Source of the DNA: Primula veris
Lineage: Eukaryota; Streptophyta; Magnoliopsida; Ericales; Primulaceae
Length of the DNA stretch: 64,000 nt
Reading direction: 5' to 3'
NCBI GenBank assembly: GCA_963682055.1
Contig: OY821741.1
Span: 20,451,211-20,515,210, forward strand
Both the position numbers and the translations under genes were made by a program. Of the stretch, positions 12,850 through 23,461 are shown piece by piece (positions within the stretch are counted from its first letter, which is position 1; each line of letters begins with the position of its first letter). The notes under the pieces were generated by a model. The model saw only the letters and a program-made list of their open reading frames with translations, did no database searches and was not told the DNA's origin.

Positions 12850-13610
12850 ACAAAATAAGAGATTTCTTATTTTCCAATACTTGTTCGGCGACATCTATCG
12901 TTTTGATAATGATTAAAAAGTGCTTCAATGATTAAGCTTTTTTAATTTTTTTACTTTGCAACTCTTTTTTGAGAAGCACTCCACTTGCAAATTGAAAAGT
13001 ACTAAGCGTAACATATCATTAATTGCTAGAAAGATATGTGTATGCATGCAAACATATTTATATACACAATAAAAAAAAACAGAGACACTCACGATCGTTT
13101 CGTCTCATGATATTTGTTGTCATTGAGATATTGAAGGAAGATCGCCAATAGATCATTCTTGAGGTTGTCCATTAAACAAACAAGATGTTCGAGCAAATGA
13201 AAAATAGTTAAAAAAATTAAATTTGGAGAGTTCAAAAGTTTTTCTTGTAAATTGTTGTGAATATGAGGGTGAATAGAGCGAAGATAATGAGAGACTTTTT
13301 TTTTTTGTAATAGAATACAATGAAAGACTGAGAAGCTATCAGATTTCAGAATTTTCTTTCACTATAATTGATTATAATGATTTTTCTGTTTTCCTTATGA
13401 AGGCACGTAATCTGATGATTGCACATAAAAAATTACGATTCGATTTATTTTTCATTAATTATAGTATTCACCGATTACGCCATGTAAAGGGGAATATCTA
13501 ATGATGCAATACATGTTTTAGAGATCACAAATACATAAGGAGAAAAAAGACGAAAATCTAGGAACATAACCCACATTCCATTTTAAGATTTTTTTACCAA
13601 CATAAATCTA

Positions 13611-13721
13611 CAGTAAAACCTCTATAAATTAATAATGTTGGGACCATGAAATTTTATTAATTTAGATAGTTATTAATTAACCGATAAATTAATAGTTATT
13701 ATTTTAGTGAGGTTTTTATTG
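13611..13721. mobile_element. Pogo/Emigrant-like MITE at the outer edge of the inverted repeat
   Basis: It starts CAGTAAAACCTCTATAAAT after a TA and ends in the inverted, diverged form AGTGAGGTTTTTATTG, about 111 bp apart, with no coding capacity. The start resembles the terminal repeat I recall for Emigrant/Lemi1-type pogo elements of plants, which insert at TA. Only the first 16 bp are mirrored at the left end of the giant inverted repeat (4522-4537). A copy lies at 37967-38077. Superfamily assignment is from memory. Confidence 0.5.
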
Positions 13722-14149
13722 ATTTAATATTTTTACTCCTTCAAAACATAAATTAAATCATTATATATTTTTTTAATTAATTTGTGGGGAAAACCCACAT
13801 TTTATTAATGAAAAACGTGGGTGAAAAACCCCATAGAAATAAAACCATGTAGCAATACAGAAAAGATCTCAAACGACGAGACCCAAAAGAAATAATAGAA
13901 AACTATTACATCCAATTGAAATTAATGAAAAAGGAAACTCCAAAATCTGCTAAAGCAGGATTCAATAGACTGGCGAACGAAACTTGAAGGACTAAAACTG
14001 TAATATAGATGTAATAATTCAACAGCTGTCCTCTTCCACCTCTTCATTTCCCATGAGAATTGAACGAAGAGAGAGAATCTTTCTTTTTACCACCGTTCTC
14101 CATTATCACCGAAATCTTAGGTTAGAAAAACCTTTAGCTTCAGTGAGAA

Positions 14150-17100
14150 TGATCCCTTTCAGAACATGAGGAAAATCATCCAAACAAGAAGAGGCGATGT
14201 TACCCTCCCAATTTGCAAGAAGATCAGCAGCCTTGTTGCCTTCTCATGCCACGTGTTTGAACAGATACTCACCATCCTTTAACATATCTTTAATAAGGTT
14301 TAACACGTCTATAACCTTCTGAGGGCATTTTTTTTACCTTCTACAATTTTACTTAATAGCAATGAATCACTCTCAATAATAAGTTCTTTTTTTGGTGAAA
14401 TTAGAAGACCATAATAGAGAGCTTTGAACTCTGAATAGAGAGTTGAAATACTGGCAATAGATCTAGAAAACCCTTTAACAAAAGTGTCATTTTCATCCCT
14501 AATTAAACCTCCAATACCATTAATGGCCTATGTTTGTTTATAACAACCATTTATATTAAGTTTCATAAACCCAGTTGAAGGATGAAGCCACTTAATAATA
14601 GTGACCTTATGAATTTTCTTCTTACCACTAAAATTAGAATAAGAGAAACCTTTCTCCTTATAACCAGACAGGATAATCAACTCTTCAGTTTTTCGAATAA
14701 TATTACAGGACCTCATTTTGATATTCTCAAATTTGCATGAGCATCTGGATTTCCAAATTAACCAAATAATGAGAGAAGGTAGAACCTGACAAATTTTTTT
14801 CCAGAGAAATGCTTTTTCTTAGTGATATGAGACCACCAACTGTTAATTCTTCCATATAAAGAATTATTCTGAATAAATATCCCCCATTTTCTTTCAAAGA
14901 ATTTCCAGACTTCATTGGCTACTATACCAGTACTAAAAAGATGATCAAATGTTTCTTTTGATGTTTTACAACAACCACACATAGAAGCCATACTAATGCC
15001 AAATTTATGCAGATTGCAATCCAAGGAGACTGCTTGATTAAATAATTTCCACATGAAGCAAGAGACTTTTAAAGGTACCATTCTATTCCAAATAAATGAA
15101 CTTCTCCAATTTACAGTACCTACCTCTCTAGAAATCTCCCAAGCTGAATTTATAGTAAAATTCCCTAGATTAGTAGGTTTCCATATAGGTGTAACCCCAT
15201 TTCCAGCTATAATGGAATTACTATAAGTAAATTCTCTAGCTTGAAGCATTCTGCACCAAGTAGTAGTTCCTCCTTTAATAGGGATGCCTTCTGCTTGTTT
15301 ATTCCTACAGTATTTTGTTTTCAAGAATTTGGTCCACAAAGATTCTTTTGTTTTGAACTTCCACCAGAGTTTCATTGCAAAAGCTTTTGATATATCATGA
15401 AAAATTTTAACATTCAAACCCCCTTCTTTCACAGGAGTACAAATTTTGCTCCACCTAACCCAATGGTACTTATTTTTACCATTTTTGTTACCCCAGAAAA
15501 AGTTTGACAGCAGTTGGTCTATTCTTTTAATCACTTGTAGTGGAGGATTCATATCAGCCAATGTATAAATAGGTATAGATTGAAGAACATGCCTAATTAG
15601 TATTAATTTCCACCCAAATTTAGCCAGTTACCCTTCCACGTAGACAGCTTACTTTTCACTTTTAGAATAAGTTCATAAAAAATAATACACTTTTTGTGCC
15701 CATAATATAATTTGCAACCAAGGTAGGAGAAAGGAGGTCTCTTACTAGTGATATTAAGCTCTTTGAAGATATTTTCTTTTTGTATTGCACTCACACTTTT
15801 TGAGAAATAGACAAAGCTCTTGTCTAAGCTGATTTCTTGACCAGAATCTTGATTATAACATTGCAGGGTGTTGCTTATCTTTCTGATAGAATGAAGGTCT
15901 GCTGAACTAAAAATAAGTAAATCATCAGCAAAAGCAAGGTGAGTGATAATAGGGCTTCCAATAGGAGATTTAAATGCTGACCATCTTTTGTTATCAATCA
16001 AGTCATTTAAATTTCTACTTAAAACTTCATAACATAATATAAATAGACAAGAGGAAAGAGGATCCCCCTGTCTCAGGCCATTTTTGGGAGTAAAAAGCTC
16101 AGTTGGGTTGCCATTCACCAAAATAGAAGTCTGATTTCCAGAAATAATCCTCCATACTAAGTCAATAGTCTTCTCAGAAAAACCCATTTTTCTTAGTGTA
16201 GAAGTAAGAAAATGCCAAGAAATACGATCATAAGCTTTTTTCATGTCTAGCTTTAAAGCTATGTTTTTAACACTTGTCTTTTTATTGAGAGTTGAGATAA
16301 ACTCCTGAGCAAGAAGAATATTGTCCACAATGTCTCTAGATTTAACAAATCCACTTTGATTCTCAGAAATAATATTAGGAAGTATAGTAGCAAATCTAGA
16401 AGACATAATTTTTGAAATGATCTTATTGCAAAAAGTACATAAGCCGATAGGTCTGAATTCAGCAAACTTCTTTGGCTTGATCTTCTTTGGTATTAAAGCA
16501 ATAACAGTAGTGGATAGAGATCTAGGAAGTAAATTTCCCATGAAAAAAAGATTAATAGATTTGATAATGTCTTCTCCAATAAAATTCCAACAGGATACAA
16601 AAAACTGACCTGTAAAACCATCTATTCCAGGAGCACTAGATTTGCTTAGATCAAAAACAGCTTCTTTTACCACTTCTATAGTAGGGTCTTTGTCTAAGAA
16701 GTTATTAACCTCTGTAGAAATAAGTTTAGGAATATTATTCAAACAATTATATACATAAGAATGAGAATGATCTGCTGCTAATAGGCTTTGGAAATAATCC
16801 ATAGCCTCCTTTTTAATAACCACTGGGTCTCTAGTGCAAGTACCATCTTCTTTTTCTATTTCACCAATGACACACTTTAGTCTTCTTTTCTTTACTATAC
16901 TGTGATAAACTTTTGTATTAGCATCCCCTAGTAAAGGCCATTTCAGATTAGCTTTTTGACCCCAAAATTTTTCTTCTATGCTGGGATTAGCTTTTAGAGT
17001 AGCTTCCACCTTATTGAGCTCAATTATGTTGACAGGTGTTGGGTTCATTTCAAACTGCTGCTCTGCTCTCAGAAGATTGTCTTCAGCTTTTGTTATTTCT

Positions 17101-17981
17101 TGAAATATATTCCCAAAGGTATTATAATTCCACCCTTTCAATCTCTTTCTAGTTGTCTTTAAATTAGCAGCAAGGTTATCCAATGCATTATAATTAGAAC
17201 TGGAAACCCATACTTCTTTCACTGCATTAGAAAAGCCTTGATGATCTACCCAAAATTTTTGAAATATAAACCTTTTAGGATTGTTGACTGGAACCAACTG
17301 TAATTTTAACAACAAGGGACTGTGGTCTGAAGTAGCTTTACTCAAATGATCAAGATAAATATTGTAGAATAAATTTGCAAACTCTTGATTAAATAGTATC
17401 TTATCTATTCCTTCAAAAATAGAATCCACCCCACTACGCTTGTTCCACCAAGTATATTTAGAGCCACTATAGATAGTTTCTGAGACACCCAAATTGTTAA
17501 TACAAGACAGGAAATCATTAGCTGAATTAATATTAATAGGCAAACCCCCAATTTTATCTTCCTCTGTTGAAACAGTATTAAAATCCCCTCCAATCAACCA
17601 AGGATTAACAGTGAAAGAATTTTCTAAGAAATTCCAAAGAACTTCTCTTTCAGCTGCTGTGCACTTGGCATAGACCACTGTAATTTGTAACTGTAGACCC
17701 AAATAATCAATAGAAACTGCCACATTTACAGCTTGATTCATTTGATTAATAATAGAAATGTTAATCTCTTGCATATAAAAGACCCAAATCTTATTGTCTT
17801 CATGTACCAGAACTTCATCAAACCCAAACTTCCTTTGATGAAACTCCACTTTATCTTGATTTTTCTTTGGTTCTAAACAGACTAAAAACATAATATGATG
17901 TAATTTACATAGCATATTCATACTCCTAGTAGTAGATTTAGTACCCACTCCTCTGATATTCCAAAAGAGTGTATTAATCAT
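14150..17981 (-). pseudogene. LINE ORF2, copy 1: endonuclease, reverse transcriptase, zf-RVT, RNase H
   Basis: The frame starts MINTLFWNIRGVG at 17981. The endonuclease part shows LIGGDFNTVSTEEDKIGG and SDHSPLLLKL. The RT follows with LIPKKIKPKKFAEFRPIGLC, NGLRQGDPLSSCLFILC and the catalytic FADDLLIFSS (about 15920). After LSTWKGNWLNL a one-base loss near 15607 shifts the frame, shown by comparison with copy 2 (39961 onward). The second piece (15561-14758) carries the zf-RVT region with CGCCKTSKETFDHLF. Weaker frames from 14716 to about 14150 read WLHPSTGFMKLNINGCY, IESDSLLLSK and, after a further shift, NKAADLLANW, a type I RNase H as found in many plant L1 elements. The 792-residue first piece is unusually intact for this window. 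Confidence 0.92.
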
Positions 17982-17983
17982 TT

Positions 17984-19320
17984 AAAACTTTTTTTAACCC
18001 CTACATTAGAGGATCTAAGAACCATAGCATCTTTAGCAACAACAATTGAAAGTTTCCCCAATTTTCTCTTATTTTTTGGTGTTTTCCATTCTCCTTCTTC
18101 TAATATATTGGGAATTTCCCTAGGGGAGAGACCCAGATCAATTCTAAGGTCTTTAGATATATCTGGAGCATCAATGAGATTAGAATCTCTCATTGTCACA
18201 TTTTCATCAAAATATGGTGTGATATTTAAAGGCCTTAGAACTGGTTCACCTATAAATAGTACTATATCAGTGTTAAGATTACACTTTTCTCCCCTTTCAT
18301 CCTCCATTAATAAAACTTTTTTGGCATTTTTAGAAAATTCTGCAGCTGGTATCTTTGCTGCTGCTTCTTCACCATTTCTTGCAATTTCTTTATTAAAGCT
18401 TTTAGTAACCCATTCTCTTGTGCCTATTTTCTCTTGGTTGTAATAATTGGCCCTTTTTTTTTTCTTTTCTTTAGCTTGCTTTTCACAATTTTCTTCTATG
18501 TCCTTTGCTGCATCTTTCCCTTTGCTAGTATTTTCTTCTTTGCTTCCCCTTCCCTCTTATATATTTTCTAGATTAGTGAACTTACAGGCCTCTATAGAAT
18601 GACCTAGTTTAAAACATTGAGAACAGTATTTTGGTACATCTTTGTATTTGCAATGTTGCCAGAATCCTTCACTTTCTCCATAATTTATTCTAACTCTTTT
18701 TATCAGAACTTTTTTTAAGTCAATTTCAACACAGATTCGGGCTAGACCTGGTCTAGTCAGTTTCACTGTTGGTTCGCTACTTTAAGTGGTTTTCCAAAAG
18801 CTGAAGCAATACTAAATATGCTACATTTATTGTAAAGATGGATAGGTAGTTTCGATAGAGAAATCCAAACAAGGGTAACTGGGGATTCTTTTTCTGGACT
18901 AAAATCGTAGGACCATTTAAAGGTTTTCATTGGGATATTGTCAATGTACCAAATTTTGCACATCCAAATTCGTAGAAAATCTTCTTCATAATAACAACGA
19001 ATTAGAATATGTTTTGAATCAATGACTCCAATATGATAGTTAGCTTTCAAATCCATAGAACTAAACGTTTTACGAATTATATCTATATGAGGCTTACCGT
19101 GTGAGAATTTTCCGACAATAGTATATTTGAATGGTTCTGAAAGAGTGTTTAGATCTTCAATTGTATAATGAATCATTGGTTCTCCTTCATAAGATTCGAT
19201 TTCTTTAACTGGAACTTTAGATGTCACAGTTTGGGTTTTTAATATGGATGCGAAAGATTTAGATGTAGGTGGGTCCGGGGAAAGGGTTTGGTTGGGGTCA
19301 GGTGGCTGAAGAGCGGTCAT
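17984..19320 (-). pseudogene. LINE ORF1, copy 1 (nucleic-acid-binding protein), broken
   Basis: ORF1 starts MTALQPPDPNQTLSPDPPTS at 19320, after a GA-rich leader, and stays open to 18763. A frame break follows. The next piece (18766-18557) includes a CCHC zinc knuckle, CSQCFKLGHSIEAC, and then a stop. A third piece (18307-17978) is the basic C-terminal region (WKTPKNKRKLGKLS). The domain order, an N-terminal DUF4283-like region and then a zinc knuckle, is typical of plant L1 ORF1 proteins that bind the element RNA. ORF1 and ORF2 are separated by only a few bases. In copy 2 the zinc knuckle is deleted. Confidence 0.85.
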
Positions 19321-19425
19321 TTTTCTGGCGGCTAGGGCTTTTCACCCTAGTCGTCTCTCTCTCTCTAGGGTTTCGGTTTAATGATTAAGATTATTATGAT
19401 TTAATATATAAATTAAATCATTATA

Positions 19426-21269
19426 AATTACTAATAATGCTCGTTAAACTCGTTAGTAAAGGCAAATACACTATTTCAATTACTAATATATAAATTTTGT
19501 TACATTTTAAACCATATATCAAACTAAAAATAGATATTAGATTCATGATATACGTTTGATCAATTTTATGTATATTCACCATCATTGAATAAAGTAGTAC
19601 AACTCATTGTTTAATCGCATATAGAACTTAATAATTGTTTGGTGCAAACCGCAAACACAATACAAGATATCTTACCTTGGTTGGTACATCACTAGTACCT
19701 CTTGATATGCGACATCTTTTATTGAAATGTCATAAACAACGATCAGTATGATTTCACTCACCATAACCTTCTTTGATCACCCGACCGTTTAAATTTTCTT
19801 CATTTCCAACAGCAAGCTCAAGGATAGACATAATTTATCACCTCCTTTCAAATTATATCGTTCCTCGAAAAGGGAAATGTTATAGAAATCCAATATGGGG
19901 ATTGTTTTTAGGTTTCTAAAGAGAAATCGAATTTAAGCATCATGTTTATACATTGAAACAACATAGTTTGATGAAAATCAAATTCTAACACACATATCAA
20001 TAAATTAATAAAATGGTCATGTGTTTGCATTTGTGTTTGTGCATAAATATATTAGTAAAGAGAGAGAGGGGGGAGAAAGAGAAATAATAAGAGTATAAAG
20101 ATATACTACAACATTGCTCTCTAGGTTAGACAACTTGACTATGGCTTGGTTTGTGGATCTATAGGGTTATCAAGAACCCATAAAAAGCCGAGAATATTAG
20201 TTATGGGTCACCTTTTACAAGATTTTTTAAATGGAGATCATGGGCCAAAACTTTTTTAAGTTCCAGTCATTCGGCCCAATAAAAAAGAGCTTAGAAGTTT
20301 TCTTTAAGCTTAAAAAATAATTTATAATCTATATGGAAAAGATATTAAAATGTAAATAAGAGGTTAAAATTTGTTCTTAAGCTTAAAATAATATATTATA
20401 AGCTACACGAGAAAGATATTAAAGTGTAAAAAAATAACTTAAAAGTTGTTTTTTTAGTTTTTTGTCATTTTTTTTAGTGTTTGTTTTAATTATTAAGTAA
20501 AAAAAAGATAACAAAAAGTTACATAAATAATATATATTTTTCAGTTGTAAGTTAACCTACATTTAAAATTTTTATGAGAGTAGTGATCTATGAACAAAAA
20601 TATTATTGAAATGTGATCTCCCACCAATGGCCCTAAAAAGACTCCTATTAAAAAGATATAACCAAAATGGAATGTGAAATTATTAATAAATATAACTTTC
20701 CTTCCCTTAAATATTAAAGACTTCGAACTTGAGAGATGATTCATGTGAGGAAAAAAATAGGATGATGTATAACTTAAAAAGAAAACTAAATGAAGAAAGG
20801 TAAAAAACATTAAAACCTATATATATACTCCAGATTCATATTTTGAAAAAATCAATTATTGTCATTTAACCAAGTGGAAATATTCAAGTTTTCTTGGGTT
20901 GGTTCTTTTAATAGTGTCATTGCAATTATCAAATTTCCTTATTAATACTCAAAAAGAAATATAATAACTATAATAGTTAACACTATTAAATATAGCTTCA
21001 TGATTGCATTTTTGTGTTGTGTTTGCTATCCAACTTGTGTTGAGTTGGTATTATTTTGAGTTATGAAATATTTTGACTATCATCAGTTATCATTATTAAT
21101 AGTATTTGCCTTATTCAGTGCCTAATTTGAAATAATACACTTTATACTTTAAAATTTGTCTCATTTAAGAATCTTTGATTTTTTTTATTTTCATTTTATT
21201 TCCATATTATTCAAATTAATACATAAATAAATTTTATTTTTTAAAATAAATTTTTTTTTAAAGGCAATG
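19426..21269. other. AT-rich spacer with possible exon remnants (about 19696-19832, - strand)
   Basis: Mostly non-coding AT-rich DNA shared with 43139-44964. On the - strand, 19832-19762 reads MSILELAVGNEENLNGRV followed by KEGYG and a GTGAGT. A second open stretch (about 19764-19677) reads DISIKDVAYQEVLVMYQPR before GTAAGA. Both look like short exons with donor sites, but they are in different frames with only about 46 bp available for an intron, and I do not recognise the protein. A GA-rich tract lies at 20058-20085. Nothing else is evident. Confidence 0.3.
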
Positions 21270-21838
21270 TGTAACGACCCAATCCTCCGCCGAATCGCCA
21301 CCATCTCCTTTCTACCACCAATATTGTCCACTTTGGCCAAATTTCGTCATCGTTTCTTGGGCTGTACGGTTTTAAAAGATCTTGATGATAAGAAAGCGGA
21401 TACTCATAACTTATATATCATATATGTACTCACATATATATGGGATTTGGGATAGCTTTCGTCGCTTTAGCAGGTTATTTCCCTCCAGAAATCCAGGTTC
21501 TTACGGTATTCCCCCTTCAGACACGACGTTCCCTTCGGCCACGCCATCCTTTCGGGGTTCAAACGCCGTCTTCAGCTCGATAGCGGCTCTGATACCAACT
21601 ACAACGACTCGGTCTTCCGACCGGACCACCACCATCTGCTTCCTATAACCAATATTGTCTGCTTTGGTCCAATTTCGTCATTGTTTCTTAGGCCGTATGA
21701 GTTTAAAAGGTTTTGGTGATAAAAAGGATGATACTGCTATTTTATATACCATATAGGTAGTCACATATCTAGGCGATGTGGGATAGCCATTTCTTCTCTT
21801 TACCATGGTAATTTTCCATGAAAATCCGGGTTTTTACA
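21270..21838 (-). mobile_element. TRIM-like miniature LTR retroelement, copy 1
   Basis: Two direct repeats of about 235-239 bp flank an internal region of only 95 bp. Left: 21270-21504, starting TGTAACGACCC. Right: 21600-21838, ending TTTTTACA. Shared blocks include CCAATATTGTC, TTTGGCC/TTTGGTCC, TTTCGTCAT, GTTTTAAAAG and GATGAT. Read on the - strand the LTR is TGTAA...TTACA, and the internal region begins with a TGGTATCAGAGCC primer site. There is no coding capacity, as expected for a TRIM, which would depend on other elements for copying. The flanking pentamers do not match, so the ends may be worn. Confidence 0.75.
21585..21597 (-). promoter_or_regulatory. Primer-binding site of the TRIM-like element
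   Basis: On the - strand this reads TGGTATCAGAGCC, the standard plant primer site complementary to the 3' end of initiator methionine tRNA. It starts two or three bases after the right-hand repeat, where the 5' LTR of a - strand element should end. Confidence 0.75.
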
Positions 21839-22798
21839 CTGTTACCTCTTCAGGCATGACGTCCTCGTAATACACAACTCATTTTATGTTCTCAATTTCC
21901 CATAAATCGTATTTTCCCTTTCTCATCGGCAAATATATAGAAGGAGCTAACTTAACACTTTAAAAATAATTTTAGCAGACCACTAATCGAAAACCTTTTC
22001 TCGTTCAAATCAGAACTACTAATAACTTGAGCAAGCTAAAGAGCAATAAGTACTTTTATCTGTCACCTTGCACTCCGTAAACTAATATATATGTATATAT
22101 CCATTTTTGTCCATTCAAGATGACACATGTCAGTATGAACATATATATATATATTATATATACATTATAAATACATATACTTGTTGGTGCTCTAACTTTC
22201 CCTATATTTGGTGCTCTAACTTTCCCTATATTTCCTTTCATTCACTTTCTCGCATTTTCCGCTTATCCACTCAGACACACGGTAAACTTGTGAAGCTCAT
22301 AAGTCGTCATCGTATGGCTAGTAATTATAAAAAACTTTACCGCTTATTGTACCTAGATATAAACATCATGCTTCGATGTCACTTCAGCATCACTTCAGAT
22401 ACGGAATGTGTCTATGTCAATGTCAAGTGGTCGAACAATCATGGAAGAATATGATAGCTTAACGTCATTACGGCTAAAGTATCATAACACATTTTGGGTG
22501 TAGTATGAATCATGGCCTCAATTTTTTTCTTTACGGGACTCAATTTTCATGCCGAGTCAATGACATGTGTCGAAATGCATGAATGGATCCGTCATATCGA
22601 AAATGACAAATCCTTAATTGGATCGTTTCAAATCTGAAAAGGTCAATAATGTGTAAAATTAATGTATGCATGGATCCTCCCCTTATCTGTATCTATGTGT
22701 ATGAATATATATACACACACACACTTATAAGCTTAAAAAAGCTCATATTCCGAAACTTTTTTCGCCTATAAAGTGTAACTCCTGCATGTCTAACAATA
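21839..22798. other. Non-coding spacer with a 339-bp block missing from A'
   Basis: AT-rich DNA matching 45514-46138 except for 22102-22440, which is absent there. The A' junction reads TATATATC-ATGGAAG, with ATC available at both ends as microhomology. The extra block contains an adjacent direct repeat of about 22 bp (TTGGTGCTCTAACTTTCC, starting at 22183 and 22208). No gene was recognised. Confidence 0.6.
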
Positions 22799-23085
22799 TC
22801 TATGAACTCACTTTTAATTATACATACAGTTAATGTCACGCCCCAAAAACCTAAAAACGGATATCAAGAAAGGAAAAGGAACCTGTTGTTAAAAAGGTCA
22901 TGCCTTGATATCCGTTTTTAGGATTTTGGGGTTTAGGGTTTAGGGTCTATGAACTCACTTTTAATTATACATACAGTTAATGTCACGCCCCAAAATCCTA
23001 AAAACGGATATCAAGAAAGGAAAAGGAACCTGTTGTTAAAAATGTCATGCCTGGATATCCGTTTTTAGGATTTTGGTCCGTGACA
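22799..23085. repeat. 147-bp tandem duplication containing two copies of a 105-bp MITE, with a telomere-like junction
   Basis: TCTATGAACTCACTTTTAAT occurs at 22799 and again at 22946, and what follows is duplicated. The first MITE (22834-22931) has lost its last bases, replaced by GGGTTTAGGGTTTAGGG (22929-22945). The second MITE (22981-23085) is complete, from TGTCACGCCCCAAAA to a terminal GTGACA, with a perfect GTTAA duplication on both sides (22976-22980, 23086-23090). The inverted termini share about 33 bp (CTAAAAACGGATATC inward), so the unit folds into a hairpin. A' has a single copy at 46176-46280. Confidence 0.85.
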
Positions 23086-23090
23086 GTTAA

Positions 23091-23453
23091 CGACTGTACA
23101 AACGATAAATCCGCAACTATTATTTTCCTAATAAAAATTTATTCCACCACCACAATTAAACGCTGGATTGGTTTTAAAAATCACACAGAGGCAAATATTT
23201 ATTGCAGAATGCTGACAAGGTACGACAAAATAGTACCAGAAGTTTAATTTATGTAAAGAAGTATTGACAGACTGGTGAGTGAAATTAAAACTAAAATTAT
23301 CAATCTATTGTTGCCTCCATCATCATTCCCAATAACAAGAAATATATATCTAGCTATAATAAAAGAGAAAAGTAAACTAACTTAAGTATTTAACAAGTAT
23401 GAAATCATTTTGTTCATTACTAAATATAGATTATTTATGACAAATAACTTTAG
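23091..23453. other. Non-coding spacer
   Basis: AT-rich sequence shared with 46286-46648. No repeat boundary or gene was recognised. Confidence 0.5.
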
Positions 23454-23461
23454 ATTGACTA

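Larger units (their letters stand above)
8646..13172 (-). pseudogene. TOPLESS/TPR-like N-terminal pseudogene, right arm and spacer
   Basis: The mirror copy, one exon longer. Exon 1 13093-13172: LLAIFLQYLNDNKYHET, donor GTGAGT. Exon 2 10157-10333: KHFEENVIAGEWEDLEKYL, FTKMDENRFS, ELRTLKYL. Exon 3 about 9954-10067: VFSLYDDGMYKELSHLMSLE. Exon 4 9277-9379: NYGDAQTSR and LKGLIEANPSF. An exon-5-like block at 8646-8733, mostly in the spacer, reads MQHLLCENWRGFPEIKTLLA and ends in TAA; it corresponds to the stretch after INQSLNWQHQLC in TOPLESS. Breaks: a stop inside LEQ of exon 2, a stop after LKYL, the AG acceptor of exon 3 changed to ATT, and the shared TAA after IEANPSF. Carrying an exon absent from the left arm suggests this strand is the parental copy. 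Confidence 0.8.
4522..13626. repeat. Giant inverted repeat: left arm 4522-8667, spacer 8668-8794, right arm 8795-13626
   Basis: The left arm read forward matches the right arm read backward over its whole length. Anchors are 4522-4537 with 13611-13626, TOPLESS-like exon 1 (4977-5056 with 13093-13172), exon 2 (7149-7324 with 10157-10333), exon 4 (8102-8204 with 9277-9379) and the inner ends GCACATATCATCT (to 8667) with AGATGATATGTGC (from 8795). The right arm is about 690 bp longer because of private insertions near 11070-11155, 11215-11500 and 12631-12849. The arms differ by many substitutions but align throughout. Both outer ends carry CAGTAAAACCTCTATA, resembling a pogo/Emigrant-type terminal repeat. 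Confidence 0.92.
13766..19407 (-). mobile_element. L1-type LINE, copy 1 (in segment A)
   Basis: A near full-length non-LTR retrotransposon flanked by an 18-bp target-site duplication, ATAAATTAAATCATTATA, at 13748-13765 and 19408-19425. On the - strand it has a short 5' leader containing CT/GA repeats (19321-19407), ORF1, ORF2 and a 3' UTR ending in a short A-rich tail (T run at about 13767-13774 on +). The host sequence on either side continues the pogo-like MITE region. The copy at 38122-43120 has the same TSD, so one insertion event preceded the segment duplication. Confidence 0.93.

Noticed and set aside
4977..13172. Working TOPLESS gene.
   Set aside because: Only the N-terminal exons are present, the WD40 half is absent, and both copies have stops, a frameshift or a lost splice site.
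14528..18443. Small frames on both strands within the LINE (for example 16259-16465, 16417-16608, 18108-18443).
   Set aside because: Shadow frames of LINE ORF1 and ORF2.
19812..19845. AAAGGAGGTGAT nine bases before an ATG (- strand), a perfect bacterial-type ribosome binding site.
   Set aside because: The surrounding sequence is plant nuclear, the frame is 25 codons, and no plastid or bacterial gene was recognised. Taken as chance.
20541..20810. 89-residue - strand frame with hydrophobic stretches, also at 44256-44525.
   Set aside because: Its composition follows AT-rich DNA. It persists in A' only because the segment is duplicated, and it has no recognisable domain or promoter context.
21382..21648. 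88-residue + strand frame, also at 45070-45336.
   Set aside because: It lies across the TRIM-like element against its orientation and has no domain.
21270..21838. Cassandra-type TRIM carrying 5S rRNA sequence.
   Set aside because: I looked for 5S internal promoter motifs in the repeats and did not see them.
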